NCBI GenBank assembly: GCA_009379795.1
Contig: WHTC01000007.1
Span: 1-38,613 of the forward strand
Source of the DNA: Nitriliruptorales bacterium
Lineage (GTDB): Bacteria; Actinomycetota; Nitriliruptoria; Euzebyales; Egibacteraceae
Direction: 5' to 3'
DNA: 38,613 nucleotides
The notes below the pieces were generated by a model. The model saw only the letters and a list, made by a program, of their open reading frames with translations, searched no databases and was not told the origin of the DNA. The position numbers and the translations under genes were made by a program. Shown here piece by piece: positions 16,061 to 25,962 of this stretch. How positions within the stretch are numbered: the stretch's first letter is position 1; the number at the start of each line of letters is the position of its first letter.

Positions 16061-16150
16061 GCTGCGATATCCCGCTCCTCGAGTGCACAGCATCGGCCCG
16101 CCCATAGCGTGCGCACGTGAACCGCGGTATCCCGCGTTTCAGGTGCGCGA
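16061..16150. repeat. Degenerate 30-bp direct repeat, 60 bp apart
   Basis: 16061-16090 (GCTGCGATATCCCGCTCCTC...) and 16121-16150 (ACCGCGGTATCCCGCGTTTC...) align at about two thirds of positions, with GCG(A/G)TATCCCGC shared, in the 126-bp gap between the convergent S9 peptidase and tenA genes. It may be a dispersed intergenic repeat of this genome. Confidence 0.4.
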
Positions 16151-16186
16151 TGTCTCAGGCGCGAACGACCAGAGGCGGCGAAGGGA

Positions 16187-16858
16187 TCAGATGGGCCAGG
16201 ATTCCTGGCGCCAGGCGGCGTCCCAGAACATCCACTCGTAGCGGGAGGTGGTGACGAAGCGGTCGCGGACCCTCGCGAGTTCGGCGTCGCCGAGTTCGCC
16301 TCCGATGCGATCGGTCACGTCGAGCACGGCCTGGACGATGTCGCCGAACTCCTCACCGCCGTAGGTGTCGATCCACCGCTGGTAGAGCGGGTCGGGCGAC
16401 CCTGACTTGAGCAGGTGCTTGCCGACCTCCCAGTAGATCCAGTAGCACGGCAGCACCGCACCGACGGCTTCGGCGAAGGATCCGCTGTGGACCGACGCCA
16501 GCAGGTAGCTGATATACGCCTGGTTGGTCGGCGCCACAGGGGTGGCGTCGATGTCCTCGGGCGTCATCCCGAACTCGGCGAAGAAACTGCCGTGCAGCGC
16601 GCGCTCGACCGCGATCGCGCCCGCCGAATGTTCGCTGAACATCGCGACGTCGTCCTCGCGCGGTGCCCGGCCCGCGCATACGCTGAGCGCCCGCGCGTAG
16701 TCCCGCAGGTAGTGGGCGTCCTGGGTGACGTAGTAGCGGAAGACATCACGGCCGAGCGTGCCGTCGGTCAGTCCGGCCAGGAACGGGTGGGCGAGGATCG
16801 CTCGATAGATGTCCTCGATCCCGTCCCACAGGCCCTCGGTGGTCGTAACGGGCGGCAA
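16187..16858 (-). CDS. tenA: TenA family thiaminase II / aminopyrimidine aminohydrolase
   Basis: Salvages the pyrimidine half of degraded thiamine by hydrolysing aminopyrimidines to HMP. The product is a 223-residue all-helical protein with TenA motifs: HPFLAGLTDGTLGRDVFRYYVTQDAHYLRDYARAL near the N-terminus, a catalytic Cys in AVLPCYWIYWEVG, and the C-terminal RYEWMFWDAAWRQESWPI. I place the start at TTG 16858 (translated MPPVTTTEGLWDG) because AAGGAG sits seven nucleotides upstream and no ATG or GTG is available nearby. It is the last gene of thiO-thiS-thiG-tenA, 35 nt after thiG, so salvage is combined with thiazole synthesis in one transcript. ThiD, ThiE and ThiC are not in the window. 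Confidence 0.93.
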   Translation of the reverse strand: MPPVTTTEGLWDGIEDIYRAILAHPFLAGLTDGTLGRDVFRYYVTQDAHYLRDYARALSVCAGRAPREDDVAMFSEHSAGAIAVERALHGSFFAEFGMTPEDIDATPVAPTNQAYISYLLASVHSGSFAEAVGAVLPCYWIYWEVGKHLLKSGSPDPLYQRWIDTYGGEEFGDIVQAVLDVTDRIGGELGDAELARVRDRFVTTSRYEWMFWDAAWRQESWPI

Positions 16859-16893
16859 CGACAGGCTCCTTCGAGTCGGCGGGTCAGGGCGGT

Positions 16894-17908
<1,015 letters not shown>

Positions 17909-17912
<4 letters not shown>

Positions 17913-19081
17913 GAGATCGGCTCCCGCACCGTGGCGCCCGTGAACCGGCGGGGCGAGAAGGGCGCGAAGCGCTCGGGCAACCCCCCACCCGCCAGCAGGT
18001 CCACGATGCCCTCGGCCGTGGCCGGGGTGAGCAGCACGCCGTTGCGGTAGTGACCGGTGGCCAGGACCAGCCCCTCGAGAACGGCGGGCCCGATCAGCGG
18101 CGCGTTGTCAGGCGTGCCGGGGCGCAGCCCGGCAGTCAACTCGGTCACTTCCAGCTCGGTGACCCCCGGCAGCAGTTCGTAGGCGTAGCGCAGCAGATCC
18201 AGCACCGCCCCGGCGGTCATGGTGGTGTCGTAGCCGCGCTCCTCCACGCTGGCGCCCACCACCAGCCGCCCGTCGGCCCGGTTCACCACGTACACGTCCA
18301 GGCCGCGGATGTTGCGGGTGGCCAGCAGCGCATCCGCGGGACCACGCAGGTGCAGCAACTGGCCCTTGACGGGGCGCACCGGCGGCACGGCCTCCGGTGG
18401 CAACCCCCGCACCTTCCCGGACCACGACCCGGCCGCCAGGACCAAGGTGCCGCAGCCGAGCTCCTCACCGCTGTCCAGCCGCACCCCGCGCACCCGGTCC
18501 CCCTCCACGAGCAGCGTGGTCGCCGCGGCAGGGCGGAAGCGCACGCCCGCGCGCTCGGCGGCCACGCGCAGGGCGGTCACCAGTGCGCGGTTGTCCACCT
18601 GATGGTCACCAGGCACCAGGATCCCCCCGCGCACCCGAGGCGCCAGCGACGGCTCCAGGGACCGGCACTCGCGAGCGCGCAGCCGCTCGACCTGGAGCCC
18701 GAGGCGCTGCTGGAAGGCGAACAGTTCCTCCAGCGCGGCGTTGTCGTCGGTGTCGCGGGCCACCGTCAGGGTGCCGCTGCGCCGGTAACCGACCGGCCGG
18801 CCCGCGGCCTCCTCCAGCTCCGCGGCGAAGTCGGGCCAGAGCTCGCTGGAGTACAGGTTGAGCCGGAGCAGCCGCTCCTCGCCGTAGTGCACCTCGGTGA
18901 CGGGCGCGAGCATCCCCGCCGCGGCCCAGGACGCGCCCTTGCCGGGGGTGGGATCGACCACCTGGGTCGACAGCCCGGCGCCGGCCGCCTTCCAGGCAAC
19001 CGCCAGCCCCAGCGTCCCCCCACCGACGATCACGAGGTCCGGACCTGGACCTGGCAAACCTTTCCTGTACGCCACGTTCAC
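17909..19081 (-). CDS. thiO: Glycine oxidase ThiO
   Basis: FAD-dependent oxidase that makes dehydroglycine (iminoacetate) from glycine for the thiazole ring. An N-terminal Rossmann FAD motif (LVIVGGGTLGLAVAWKAAGAG) is followed by GKGASWAAAGMLAPVTE and, near the C-terminus, the family signature ELTAGLRPGTPDNAPLIGP...LVLATGHYRNGVLLTPATAE. The start is set at GTG 19081 (VNVAYRKGLPGPGPD; 390 residues). TACGGT lies 7 nt upstream, so the whole operon is probably transcribed as a leaderless mRNA; GTG 19075 is the alternative. A leaderless start leaves no room for a TPP riboswitch, and none was recognised upstream. Confidence 0.94.
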
Positions 19082-19088
19082 GCCCCGA

Positions 19089-19094
19089 ACCGTA
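19089..19094 (-). promoter_or_regulatory. -10 element TACGGT for the thiO-thiS-thiG-tenA operon
   Basis: TACGGT on the minus strand is followed by 7 nt and then the GTG at 19081. This predicts a leaderless or one-nucleotide-leader mRNA. No matching -35 was seen. Confidence 0.5.
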
Positions 19095-19341
19095 CCCTCG
19101 CCCAAGGGTGGCATCAGATATCCCTGGGCGATCAGCGGTCCATCGCGGGACTGGCCACACGACCTCCGATGACGACATCGGCAGGTTGACGCTCTGGAGT
19201 TCTTCTGCCTAAGGTTCCGTATCCAGGATACGGCGTTCTGCAATGCGGGAAGTTCGTCACGCCGCGTTCGTTTGTCGCGCGGGCGGCGGGTGGTCGCCAC
19301 AGCCGGCCATCCGCTTGCGGAACCTCGACAAGGGGGTCGCA

Positions 19342-20697
19342 GTGGAAGAGCAAGTGACGACCAACGCGTTTGTCGCGCTGGCGGGTTTCATCGCCGTCAT
19401 CGCGTTGCTGTTCCTGACGATCACGAGGTTCAAGTGGCACGTCTTCATCGCGCTGCTGGTGCCGATGATCCTGTTCGCGCTGCTGCCCGGCATCGACCGA
19501 GCGGTGTTCATCGACGCCTTCGAGCAGGGCTTCGGCAGCACGATCCAGAGCATCGCCGTCGTGATCGTCCTGGGCTCGCTCATCGCCGAGGCGCTCAGAA
19601 ACACCGGCGGGATCGAGCGGATCACACTGTCCATGATCAACTTCGTCGGTCGCAAGCGCATGCCGCTGGCCCTGACCCTCTCGGGGTTCGTGATCGGCAT
19701 CGCGATCTTCTCCGACGTCGGCTACGTCATCCTCAACCCGCTGGTGCACGCCTCCGCCCTGCAGGTGGGCACGAACATGAGCGTGATGGCGACCGGGTTG
19801 GTGGGCGCGATGCAGCTCACCCATGCCCTCGTGCCACCCACCCCGGGCCCCCTGGCCGCCGCCGCGCTGGTGGACGCCAACATCGGCCGGGTCATCCTGT
19901 TCGGGTCGCTCGTGACGCTGGTGGGATCGCTGGCCGGCTGGATGTTCGCCAGGATCGTGGGACCGCGCATCGACTCGCCGCCGTCCGAGGAGTTCACCGG
20001 ACAGTCGTTCGCCGACCGGGGCGAGGCGTCCCAACTGCCGGCGCTGGGGTGGGCCTACGCGCCGATTCTCATCCCCCTGTCGCTGATCGCCGGCCAGAGC
20101 GTGGCGGCTTTCGCCCTGCCGGAGGGGCACGTGGTCAACGCGGCGATGCTGTACCTGGGCTGGCCGGTGGTCGCCCTGAGCATCGGCGTCCTGCTGGCCT
20201 ACCGCAGCACCTCCGCCGAGCACCGCAAGGAGTGGACGAGCGGGTGGGTGGAGGAAGCGCTCCGCATGTCCGCCATGATCATCATGGTCACCGGGCTGGG
20301 GGGCGCCCTCAGCCAGATCCTGCAGGCCACGCCGGCGGTGGACGCGATCGCCAACGGCGTCGCGGCCACTGGACTGCCATCGATCTTCCTGCCGTTCGTG
20401 CTGGGTGTCGTCGGCAACATGATCACCGGGTCCACCACCGTCGGTGTGATCACGGCCGCGTCCATCGCCGCGCCGATGATGGGCACCCTGGGGCTGAGCC
20501 CCGAGGCGACGATGCTCGCCGGCGCGAGCGGGTCGGTCATCGTGAAGTACGTCAACTCCAGCTACTTCTGGGTCTGCACCTCGCTGTCGCGGATGCCTTT
20601 GCGATCCGCGCTGATCTCCTACGGCGGCGTCACGCTGGTCGGCGGGATCGTGACGATGGCCGCCGTCTACGCCCTGTGGGCGGTCGGGATCCTGTAG
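19342..20697 (+). CDS. GntP family permease (gluconate:H+ symporter-like)
   Basis: Inner-membrane permease of 451 residues with about 12-14 predicted helices. GntP-family landmarks are GFGSTIQSIAVVIVLGSLIAEALRNTGGIERI near the N-terminus, the HALVPPTPGPLAAAALVDANIG motif in the middle and LGVVGNMITGSTTVGVITAASIAAP plus the GASGSVIVKYVNSSYFW segment at the end. Substrates of the family are sugar acids and other hydroxy acids (gluconate, D-glycerate, D-serine). The start is GTG 19342 with AAGGGGG about 5 nt upstream; the ORF-track ATG at 19243 adds a non-membrane stretch. The convergent neighbour is a D-2-hydroxyacid dehydrogenase-type flavoprotein, so a hydroxy-acid substrate is plausible but unproven. 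Confidence 0.9.
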   Translation: MEEQVTTNAFVALAGFIAVIALLFLTITRFKWHVFIALLVPMILFALLPGIDRAVFIDAFEQGFGSTIQSIAVVIVLGSLIAEALRNTGGIERITLSMINFVGRKRMPLALTLSGFVIGIAIFSDVGYVILNPLVHASALQVGTNMSVMATGLVGAMQLTHALVPPTPGPLAAAALVDANIGRVILFGSLVTLVGSLAGWMFARIVGPRIDSPPSEEFTGQSFADRGEASQLPALGWAYAPILIPLSLIAGQSVAAFALPEGHVVNAAMLYLGWPVVALSIGVLLAYRSTSAEHRKEWTSGWVEEALRMSAMIIMVTGLGGALSQILQATPAVDAIANGVAATGLPSIFLPFVLGVVGNMITGSTTVGVITAASIAAPMMGTLGLSPEATMLAGASGSVIVKYVNSSYFWVCTSLSRMPLRSALISYGGVTLVGGIVTMAAVYALWAVGIL

Positions 20698-20714
20698 CGG
20701 CGGGAGACCCGCCG
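20698..20714. terminator. Bidirectional hairpin between gntP-type and FAD oxidase genes
   Basis: CGGCGGG-aga-CCCGCCG is a perfect 7-bp stem with a 3-nt loop. It starts directly after one stop codon and ends 3 nt before the other, filling the 20-bp gap between the two convergent genes. No U-tract. Confidence 0.65.
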
Positions 20715-20717
20715 GGG

Positions 20718-23636
20718 TCAGCGCAGCGCCGCTCGCAGCAGCTCGACCGGGTGGCGGGCCGAGCGCCCGGTGCCGTGGGCGATCTGCTGGCGGCACGAGA
20801 CCCCGGTGGCGGACAGCAGCGTTCCGGGGGGCTCGGCCCGCACGGCGGGGAACAGGCGCTGACCGCCGATCTGCAACGACAGGTCGTAGTGCTCCCGCTC
20901 GAACCCGAACGAGCCGGCCATGCCGCAGCAGCCCGCATCCACCTCGACGACCTGCGCGCCCGGGATGCGCTCGAGCAGCGCGAGGGTGGCGGCGGTGCCC
21001 CGCAGGGCCTTCTGGTTACAGTGCCCGTGATAGAGGATCCGCCGGCCGCTGACCGCCGAGTCCGGGTCCAGCTCCAGCCCCCCGTCGTCCAGGGCCTCCA
21101 ACAGCACCTCGTCGATCAGCCGCGCCTGGGCGCCCACCGCCTTCGCGCGCGGATCACCGGGCAGCAGGCTGGGGTGCTCATCGTCCAGGGTGAGCACGCA
21201 GGAGGGCTCGCAGCCGACGATGGGCACCCCCCGCTCGGCCTCGGCGGCAAGGCGGCCGACCATCGTGTGCGCGGCCCGCCGCGCGTCGTCGAGCAGGCCC
21301 TTGGAGATGGCCGGCCGCCCGCAGCACCCGCGGTCCTCGAGCCGGACTCGCCAGCCCGCGAGCTCCAGCAGCTCGATGGCCGCCCGGCCGATCGCCGGCT
21401 CGCTGAAGCTGGTGAACGAGTCTGCGAGGAACACCAGGTCGCCTCGCGGGAACGGCCCCTGCGGTGCGGGGCGGCGCGCAAACCAGCGCGATAGGGTCAC
21501 GCGCTCGAAGCGCGGCAGGGGGCGGCGCCGGTCGATGCCGCTCACCCGCTCCAGCAGGGCTCTGGCCGGGCCGAGCCCGCCCGCGGCGTTGGACAGCGGC
21601 GCCAACGCCGAGCCCAGACGGCTCAGGCGCCGCACGCCGGCGAAGATGCGGGCGCGCAGCGGTGTCCCGTGCAGGTCGTGGTAGTGGGCAAGGGTTTCGC
21701 TCTTCAGGGCCGCCATGTCCACCGACATCGGGCATTCGGACTTGCAGGCCTTGCACTCCAGGCACAGGTCGAGGATCTCGTGGAGCCGCTCGTCGCCGAG
21801 CGCGGTCCGCGGATCAGGCTCTGACAGGGCTTTGACCAGGGCCATCGCGCGCCCGCGGGTGGAGTGCTCCTCTTCCTTGGTGGCCATGTAGGAGGGGCAC
21901 ATCACGCCGTCGCCCGTCTTGCGGCACGCCCCGATGCGCATGCAGCGGTCGGCGGCGGCGCGCATCGCCCCGTCGGCCGACGGCTGGTCGGCGAACGCCA
22001 GGTGGGTGCGCAGCGGCTGCGGCGGGGGTAGGGCGGGGTCCCTGAGGTGCTCGGTCATCGCGGGGGCGTCCACGATCTTGCCGGGGTTCATCCTGTTGTC
22101 CGGGTCGAAGAGTCCCTTGACCGCACGCAGGGCCCCGTAGAGCTCGTCGCCGAACAGCCCCCGGTTGAACTCGCTGCGGGCGAGCCCGTCGCCGTGCTCG
22201 CTGGAGTTGGCGCCGCCGTAGGAGGCGACCAGGTCCCGGATCTCCTCGGCGACGGCGCGCATGACCGCGGCGCCGCCCGGCCGGGTCAGGTCGATGAAGG
22301 GCCGGACGTGCAGGCAGCCCACGCTGGCGTGCCCGTAGAACCCGGCGCGGAGCTTGTGGCGATCCAGGATCTCGCGGAAGCGCTCGCTGTACTCGGCCAG
22401 GTGCCGGGGGTCGACCGCAGTGTCCTCGACGAACGCCAGGGGCCGCTCCGCGCCGCGGCTGGCGGCCATCAGCAGCCCCAGCCCGGACTTGCGGACTTTC
22501 AACAGCGGCCGCTGCTGTGCCGCGGTGACTGCCCGGACGACCGCGTAGCCGTGCCCGTGCTGCCGCCAGCGAGCCAGGAGACCGTCGAGACTGGCGGTGG
22601 CCTCGACCTCGGAGTCGGCGTAGAAGGTCACGAACAGCAGCGCCGAGGGGTCGCCGTCCAGGACGGTGGACAGCTCGGCGAACTCGTGCTTGGACTTGGC
22701 CAGATCCAGGATCGTCCGGTCCATCAGCTCCACCTGGGCCGGCTGGAAGGCCAGGGCGTCCTCGGTCGCCGCGATCGCCTGCCCCGTCGAATGGAAGTGC
22801 CCGACGGCGATGACCCGGACCTCGGGCAGCGGCACGAGCCCGACCTCCGCCTCCACCACCGCCGCCAATGTCCCCTCCGACCCCACGACCAGCTGGGCGA
22901 GGTCCAGGGGGCGGTCCAGCAGGCGGTCCAGCGCGTAGCCGCTGTTGCGCCGCCAGAACGCGGGATAGCGGTCGGCGATGTCCTGCCGGTGCCGCTCGAC
23001 CAGGGCCGGGATGTCGCGGTACAGGCGGCCCTCCAGGGTGTCCGCCCGCCCGCGCCGGGTCGCCTCGTCCCCGTCGACCGCTGACAGCCGTGCGCGCGTG
23101 GTGTCCGAAAGGATCACGTCGAGTGCGCGGATGTGCGACGCGGTGCTCCCGTAGATGACCGACTGGGAACCACACGAGTTGTTGCCGATCATCCCGCCCA
23201 GCGTGGCCCGACTGCTGGTGGACGTGTCCGCGCCGAACGCGAGCCCGTGCGCGGCCGCGGCCCGGTTGAGGTCGTCCTGCACGAGTCCGGGTTGCACGCG
23301 CGCGGTCCTGGCCTCAGGCTCCAGCGCGAGCACCCGGCTCATGTGCCGTGAGAAGTCCAGGACGACCGCCTCCCCGACGGTCTGGCCGGCCAGGCTCGTG
23401 CCCCCGCCCCGGGGCAGGACCGGGACCTCGAACTCGGTCGCCACCGCGATGGCGGCCGCCACGTCGTCCGCGTCACGCGGGCACACGACGCCGATCGGCT
23501 CGATCGCGTACGAGCTGGCGTCGGTCGAGTACAGATGGCGGGTGTAGGCGTCGAACCGCACCTCACCCTGGAGCGCCGTGGAGAGCGCCGCCTCCAGCTC
23601 GGTGCGCGGCCGGTGCGTGGGAGTGACGGATGTCAT
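20718..23636 (-). CDS. FAD-binding and Fe-S oxidoreductase, D-2-hydroxyacid dehydrogenase family (Dld/YdiJ-like)
   Basis: Large flavin and iron-sulfur dehydrogenase of 972 residues, probably oxidising D-lactate or D-2-hydroxyglutarate into the respiratory chain. The N-terminal half is an FAD_binding_4 domain (PRGGGTSLAGQTVGEAVVLDFSRHM, then GGMIGNNSCGSQSVIYGSTASHI) and FAD_oxidase_C (FYGHASVGCLHVRPFIDL, NSSEHGDG, FDPDNRMNPGKI). The C-terminal half has two ferredoxin-like clusters (CMRIGACRK...CPSY and CLECKACKSECP) and two CCG domains (RGCCGRPAISKG and AGCCGMAGSFGFE), as in GlpC/LldE. ATG 23636 has AGGAG about 5 nt upstream; the 1086-aa ORF in the track includes unsupported upstream codons. 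This fused layout matches YdiJ/Dld3-type proteins. Substrate not determined. Confidence 0.9.
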   Translation of the reverse strand: MTSVTPTHRPRTELEAALSTALQGEVRFDAYTRHLYSTDASSYAIEPIGVVCPRDADDVAAAIAVATEFEVPVLPRGGGTSLAGQTVGEAVVLDFSRHMSRVLALEPEARTARVQPGLVQDDLNRAAAAHGLAFGADTSTSSRATLGGMIGNNSCGSQSVIYGSTASHIRALDVILSDTTRARLSAVDGDEATRRGRADTLEGRLYRDIPALVERHRQDIADRYPAFWRRNSGYALDRLLDRPLDLAQLVVGSEGTLAAVVEAEVGLVPLPEVRVIAVGHFHSTGQAIAATEDALAFQPAQVELMDRTILDLAKSKHEFAELSTVLDGDPSALLFVTFYADSEVEATASLDGLLARWRQHGHGYAVVRAVTAAQQRPLLKVRKSGLGLLMAASRGAERPLAFVEDTAVDPRHLAEYSERFREILDRHKLRAGFYGHASVGCLHVRPFIDLTRPGGAAVMRAVAEEIRDLVASYGGANSSEHGDGLARSEFNRGLFGDELYGALRAVKGLFDPDNRMNPGKIVDAPAMTEHLRDPALPPPQPLRTHLAFADQPSADGAMRAAADRCMRIGACRKTGDGVMCPSYMATKEEEHSTRGRAMALVKALSEPDPRTALGDERLHEILDLCLECKACKSECPMSVDMAALKSETLAHYHDLHGTPLRARIFAGVRRLSRLGSALAPLSNAAGGLGPARALLERVSGIDRRRPLPRFERVTLSRWFARRPAPQGPFPRGDLVFLADSFTSFSEPAIGRAAIELLELAGWRVRLEDRGCCGRPAISKGLLDDARRAAHTMVGRLAAEAERGVPIVGCEPSCVLTLDDEHPSLLPGDPRAKAVGAQARLIDEVLLEALDDGGLELDPDSAVSGRRILYHGHCNQKALRGTAATLALLERIPGAQVVEVDAGCCGMAGSFGFEREHYDLSLQIGGQRLFPAVRAEPPGTLLSATGVSCRQQIAHGTGRSARHPVELLRAALR

Positions 23637-23879
23637 AGCGCTCCTGGCTCTTCGACGGTCGAATCGCCCGCTGCAGCGACCGGCTCCTTCCGCCTCAGGG
23701 AAGCTGCGCGAGGCGCCGAGCCTTCGTCCTGCGTCATGATAATCGAGCGGCGCGTGCAGGCCGGATGAAGACCCTCCCCCGGATGCGGCCTGGCGATGGG
23801 TAGCGGCACGTGAGCGACGTCGGGGCCACTTCTCCACAGGCCGCAGCGGAAGCTGCACGGCGATCCGGCCCGCCGGCGT

Positions 23880-23885
23880 TACGCT
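23880..23885 (+). promoter_or_regulatory. -10 element TACGCT, leaderless start of the nuclease gene
   Basis: TACGCT, exactly 7 nt, then ATG at 23893. The transcript should begin at the start codon; no ribosome site is present. Confidence 0.55.
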
Positions 23886-23892
23886 GCCGAGC

Positions 23893-24806
23893 ATGACCAC
23901 GATCACCACGGCCGCCCCCGAGGTGCACGCCGAGGACGCCGCCCAGCCCATGAGGCTGTCGTTCTCGCGGGTGGACACCTACCAGCAGTGTCCGCTGCGC
24001 TTCCGCTTCGCCTACCTCGACAAGCTCCCGTCCGAGCCCAGCCCCCACCTTTCCTGGGGCACCTCGGTGCACCGTGCGATCGAGGCCTGGTGGAGCCAGA
24101 AACTGCCCGCCGCCCCCCCGGTCGACGTGCTGTTGCAGGCGCTCTACGACTGCTGGGACGACACCGGCTTCGAGGGCATGGCCCGCGAGGACAAGATCGC
24201 CTGGTACCGGCACGCCCAGGACGTGCTGCGCCGGCACCACGAGCGCCACGCCCCGAGCTTCGTGCCGGCGGTCGCCAGCGAGGAGTGGTTCGCGCTGCAA
24301 CTCGGGCCCGACATCGAGGTGGTCGGGTCGATCGACCACGTCGCCCGCACCGACGGCGGCGGGATCGGCATCGTCGACTGGAAGACGAGCAAGCGCGCCA
24401 AGACCCGCCAGGATGTGCGCGGCAGCCTGCAGCTGGCGATCTACGCGCTCGCCGCCGTGGAGCTGTGGGGTCACGAACCGGAGTGGGTGGCGCTGGACTT
24501 CGTGGTCTCCGGTGTGCGGGTGGCGGTGCCGCGGGAGGAGATCGACACCGACGCGGCCGTGGCGACGATCTCCGAAGTCGCCGAGCGGGTCCGCGCCGAG
24601 GCCTTCACACCCTCCCCGTCACGGCTGTGCGACTGGTGCGACTTTCGCAGTCTATGCCCGGCCTTCGAGGGCGAGGGGCCCGACGTGGCGGGCCGGGCCG
24701 CCATCGAGCTCACCAGGTTGCGCCGCAAGCGCGAGCGGGACGAGGCGCGCATCAACGAACTGGAGCAACTGGTGCGTGACCGGCTCGGCCCGGAGGCGGT
24801 TCTGGA

Positions 24807-24825
<19 letters not shown>
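23893..24825 (+). CDS. PD-(D/E)XK nuclease with Cas4/AddB-like Fe-S cysteines (RecB family)
   Basis: Stand-alone nuclease of the RecB/Cas4 type, 310 residues. Nuclease motifs are in order: His60 in GTSVHRAIEAWW, Asp148 in GSIDHVA, Asp162-x-Lys164 in IVDWKTSKRA, and Gln180-x3-Tyr184 in LQLAIYA. Four cysteines, one N-terminal (Cys33, TYQQCPLRFRFAY) and three C-terminal (Cys246, Cys249, Cys255, LCDWCDFRSLCPAF), have the spacing that binds a [4Fe-4S] cluster in Cas4 and AddB. It is probably a single-stranded DNA exonuclease; its pathway is unknown and there is no CRISPR locus or helicase next to it. The mRNA looks leaderless. Its last codons and stop overlap the 3' end of rnpB on the other strand. 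Confidence 0.9.
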
Positions 24826-25185
<360 letters not shown>

Positions 25186-25190
25186 TGACC

Positions 25191-25196
25191 AGCCTA
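25191..25196 (-). promoter_or_regulatory. -10 element TAGGCT for rnpB
   Basis: TAGGCT (TANNNT) on the minus strand ends 5 nt before the first base of helix P1, so the transcript start falls at about 25184-25185, as expected for mature-length RNase P RNA. Confidence 0.55.
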
Positions 25197-25214
25197 CTCT
25201 GCCGTCGTACGAAC

Positions 25215-25228
25215 ACCGGCCTGCCGGT
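25215..25228 (-). terminator. Short hairpin after the zinc-ribbon gene
   Basis: ACCGG-N4-CCGGT begins within the stop codon of the zinc-ribbon gene and lies just upstream of the rnpB promoter. A larger CACCGGC/GCCGGTG pairing (25214-25237) is an alternative. It may separate the nif3 operon from rnpB. No U-tract. Confidence 0.35.
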
Positions 25229-25962
25229 CAGCCGGTGGGTACCAGGATGCGACCACACTGCTCGCATCGGGCCAAGCCCTCGCCGGACTGCTCCTGCACG
25301 TCCTCAAGCTCGATCGCGGTGAGAGTCAACCGGCAACCCTGGCAGGTCTGACCCCGTAACTCCGCCACGCCCACACCGTCCTTGCGGACGCGGAGTTCGT
25401 CGTAGTAGGCGACCACGTCGGGAGGCAGGTCAGCGGCAACCCTCGCGCGCTCCTCCCTGCTCGCCGCCAGGTCGGTGTCGATGCCCTGGGCGGCCGCGTC
25501 GCGGGCGCCCGTCAACTCCTGGACCGACCCGGTCAGCTCGCGGTGGCGCTCGCGCAGGGCCTCCACCACCGACTCCAACTCCTCGCGCTGCTCCATGATC
25601 TCCAGCAGCGCGTCCTCCAGGTCTCTCTTGCGCCCGCGCAGTGACGACAGTTCGGAGCGCAGCGCGTCAAGCTCGCGCTCGGAGGTGATCAGTCCCGAGT
25701 ACATGCGGCCTTCCTCGCCTTTGCGGCGGGCATCGACCGTGGAGATCTCGTCCTCGTGCCACTTCTGCTGGCGGGCGAGCCGTTCCAACTGCTCACGGTT
25801 GGCGGCGTACTCGCCGGCGATCTTCTCCAGCAGTTCGGCGTTCTCGCCCAGGGCCTTCTGCTCAGGCAGGTGCGCGCGGCGATGCTCGAGCTGGCGGATG
25901 GCCGTGTCGACCCGCTGAAGGTCGAGGAGCCTGCGCTGCTCGGCTGGCGTGGCCGCGATCAC
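25228..25962 (-). CDS. Coiled-coil protein with C4 zinc ribbon (Rv2229c-like)
   Basis: A 244-residue protein. The first 170 residues are a long, charged coiled coil (for example LEHRRAHLPEQKALGENAELLEKIAGEYAANREQLERLA). The C-terminus is a zinc ribbon with two knuckles, QTCQGCRLTL and LARCEQCGRILVPTG, giving four cysteines. The family (COG1579) is widely conserved in bacteria. Its close partner in actinobacteria is the Nif3-family gene, as seen here; the M. tuberculosis counterparts are Rv2229c and Rv2230c. Its biochemical role is not established. GTG 25962 overlaps the Nif3 gene stop (GTGA), so the pair is translationally coupled. rnpB lies directly downstream on the same strand. Confidence 0.93.
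   Translation of the reverse strand: MIAATPAEQRRLLDLQRVDTAIRQLEHRRAHLPEQKALGENAELLEKIAGEYAANREQLERLARQQKWHEDEISTVDARRKGEEGRMYSGLITSERELDALRSELSSLRGRKRDLEDALLEIMEQREELESVVEALRERHRELTGSVQELTGARDAAAQGIDTDLAASREERARVAADLPPDVVAYYDELRVRKDGVGVAELRGQTCQGCRLTLTAIELEDVQEQSGEGLARCEQCGRILVPTG

Noticed and set aside
16117-16270. Possible leaderless small ORF after TAGCGT (GTG 16117)
   Set aside because: The -10 to start spacing is 6 nt, but the product is Arg-rich, lies mostly antisense to the tenA 3' end and overlaps the degenerate repeat; no other support.
19082-19240. TPP riboswitch expected upstream of the thi operon
   Set aside because: No CTGAGA...ACCTGATC-type thi box was found, and the promoter geometry leaves no leader.
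19132-20796. 554-aa minus-strand ORF opposite the GntP-type permease
   Set aside because: Highly polar His/Asp/Gln/Arg-rich shadow with no start signal; the plus strand encodes a clear membrane permease.
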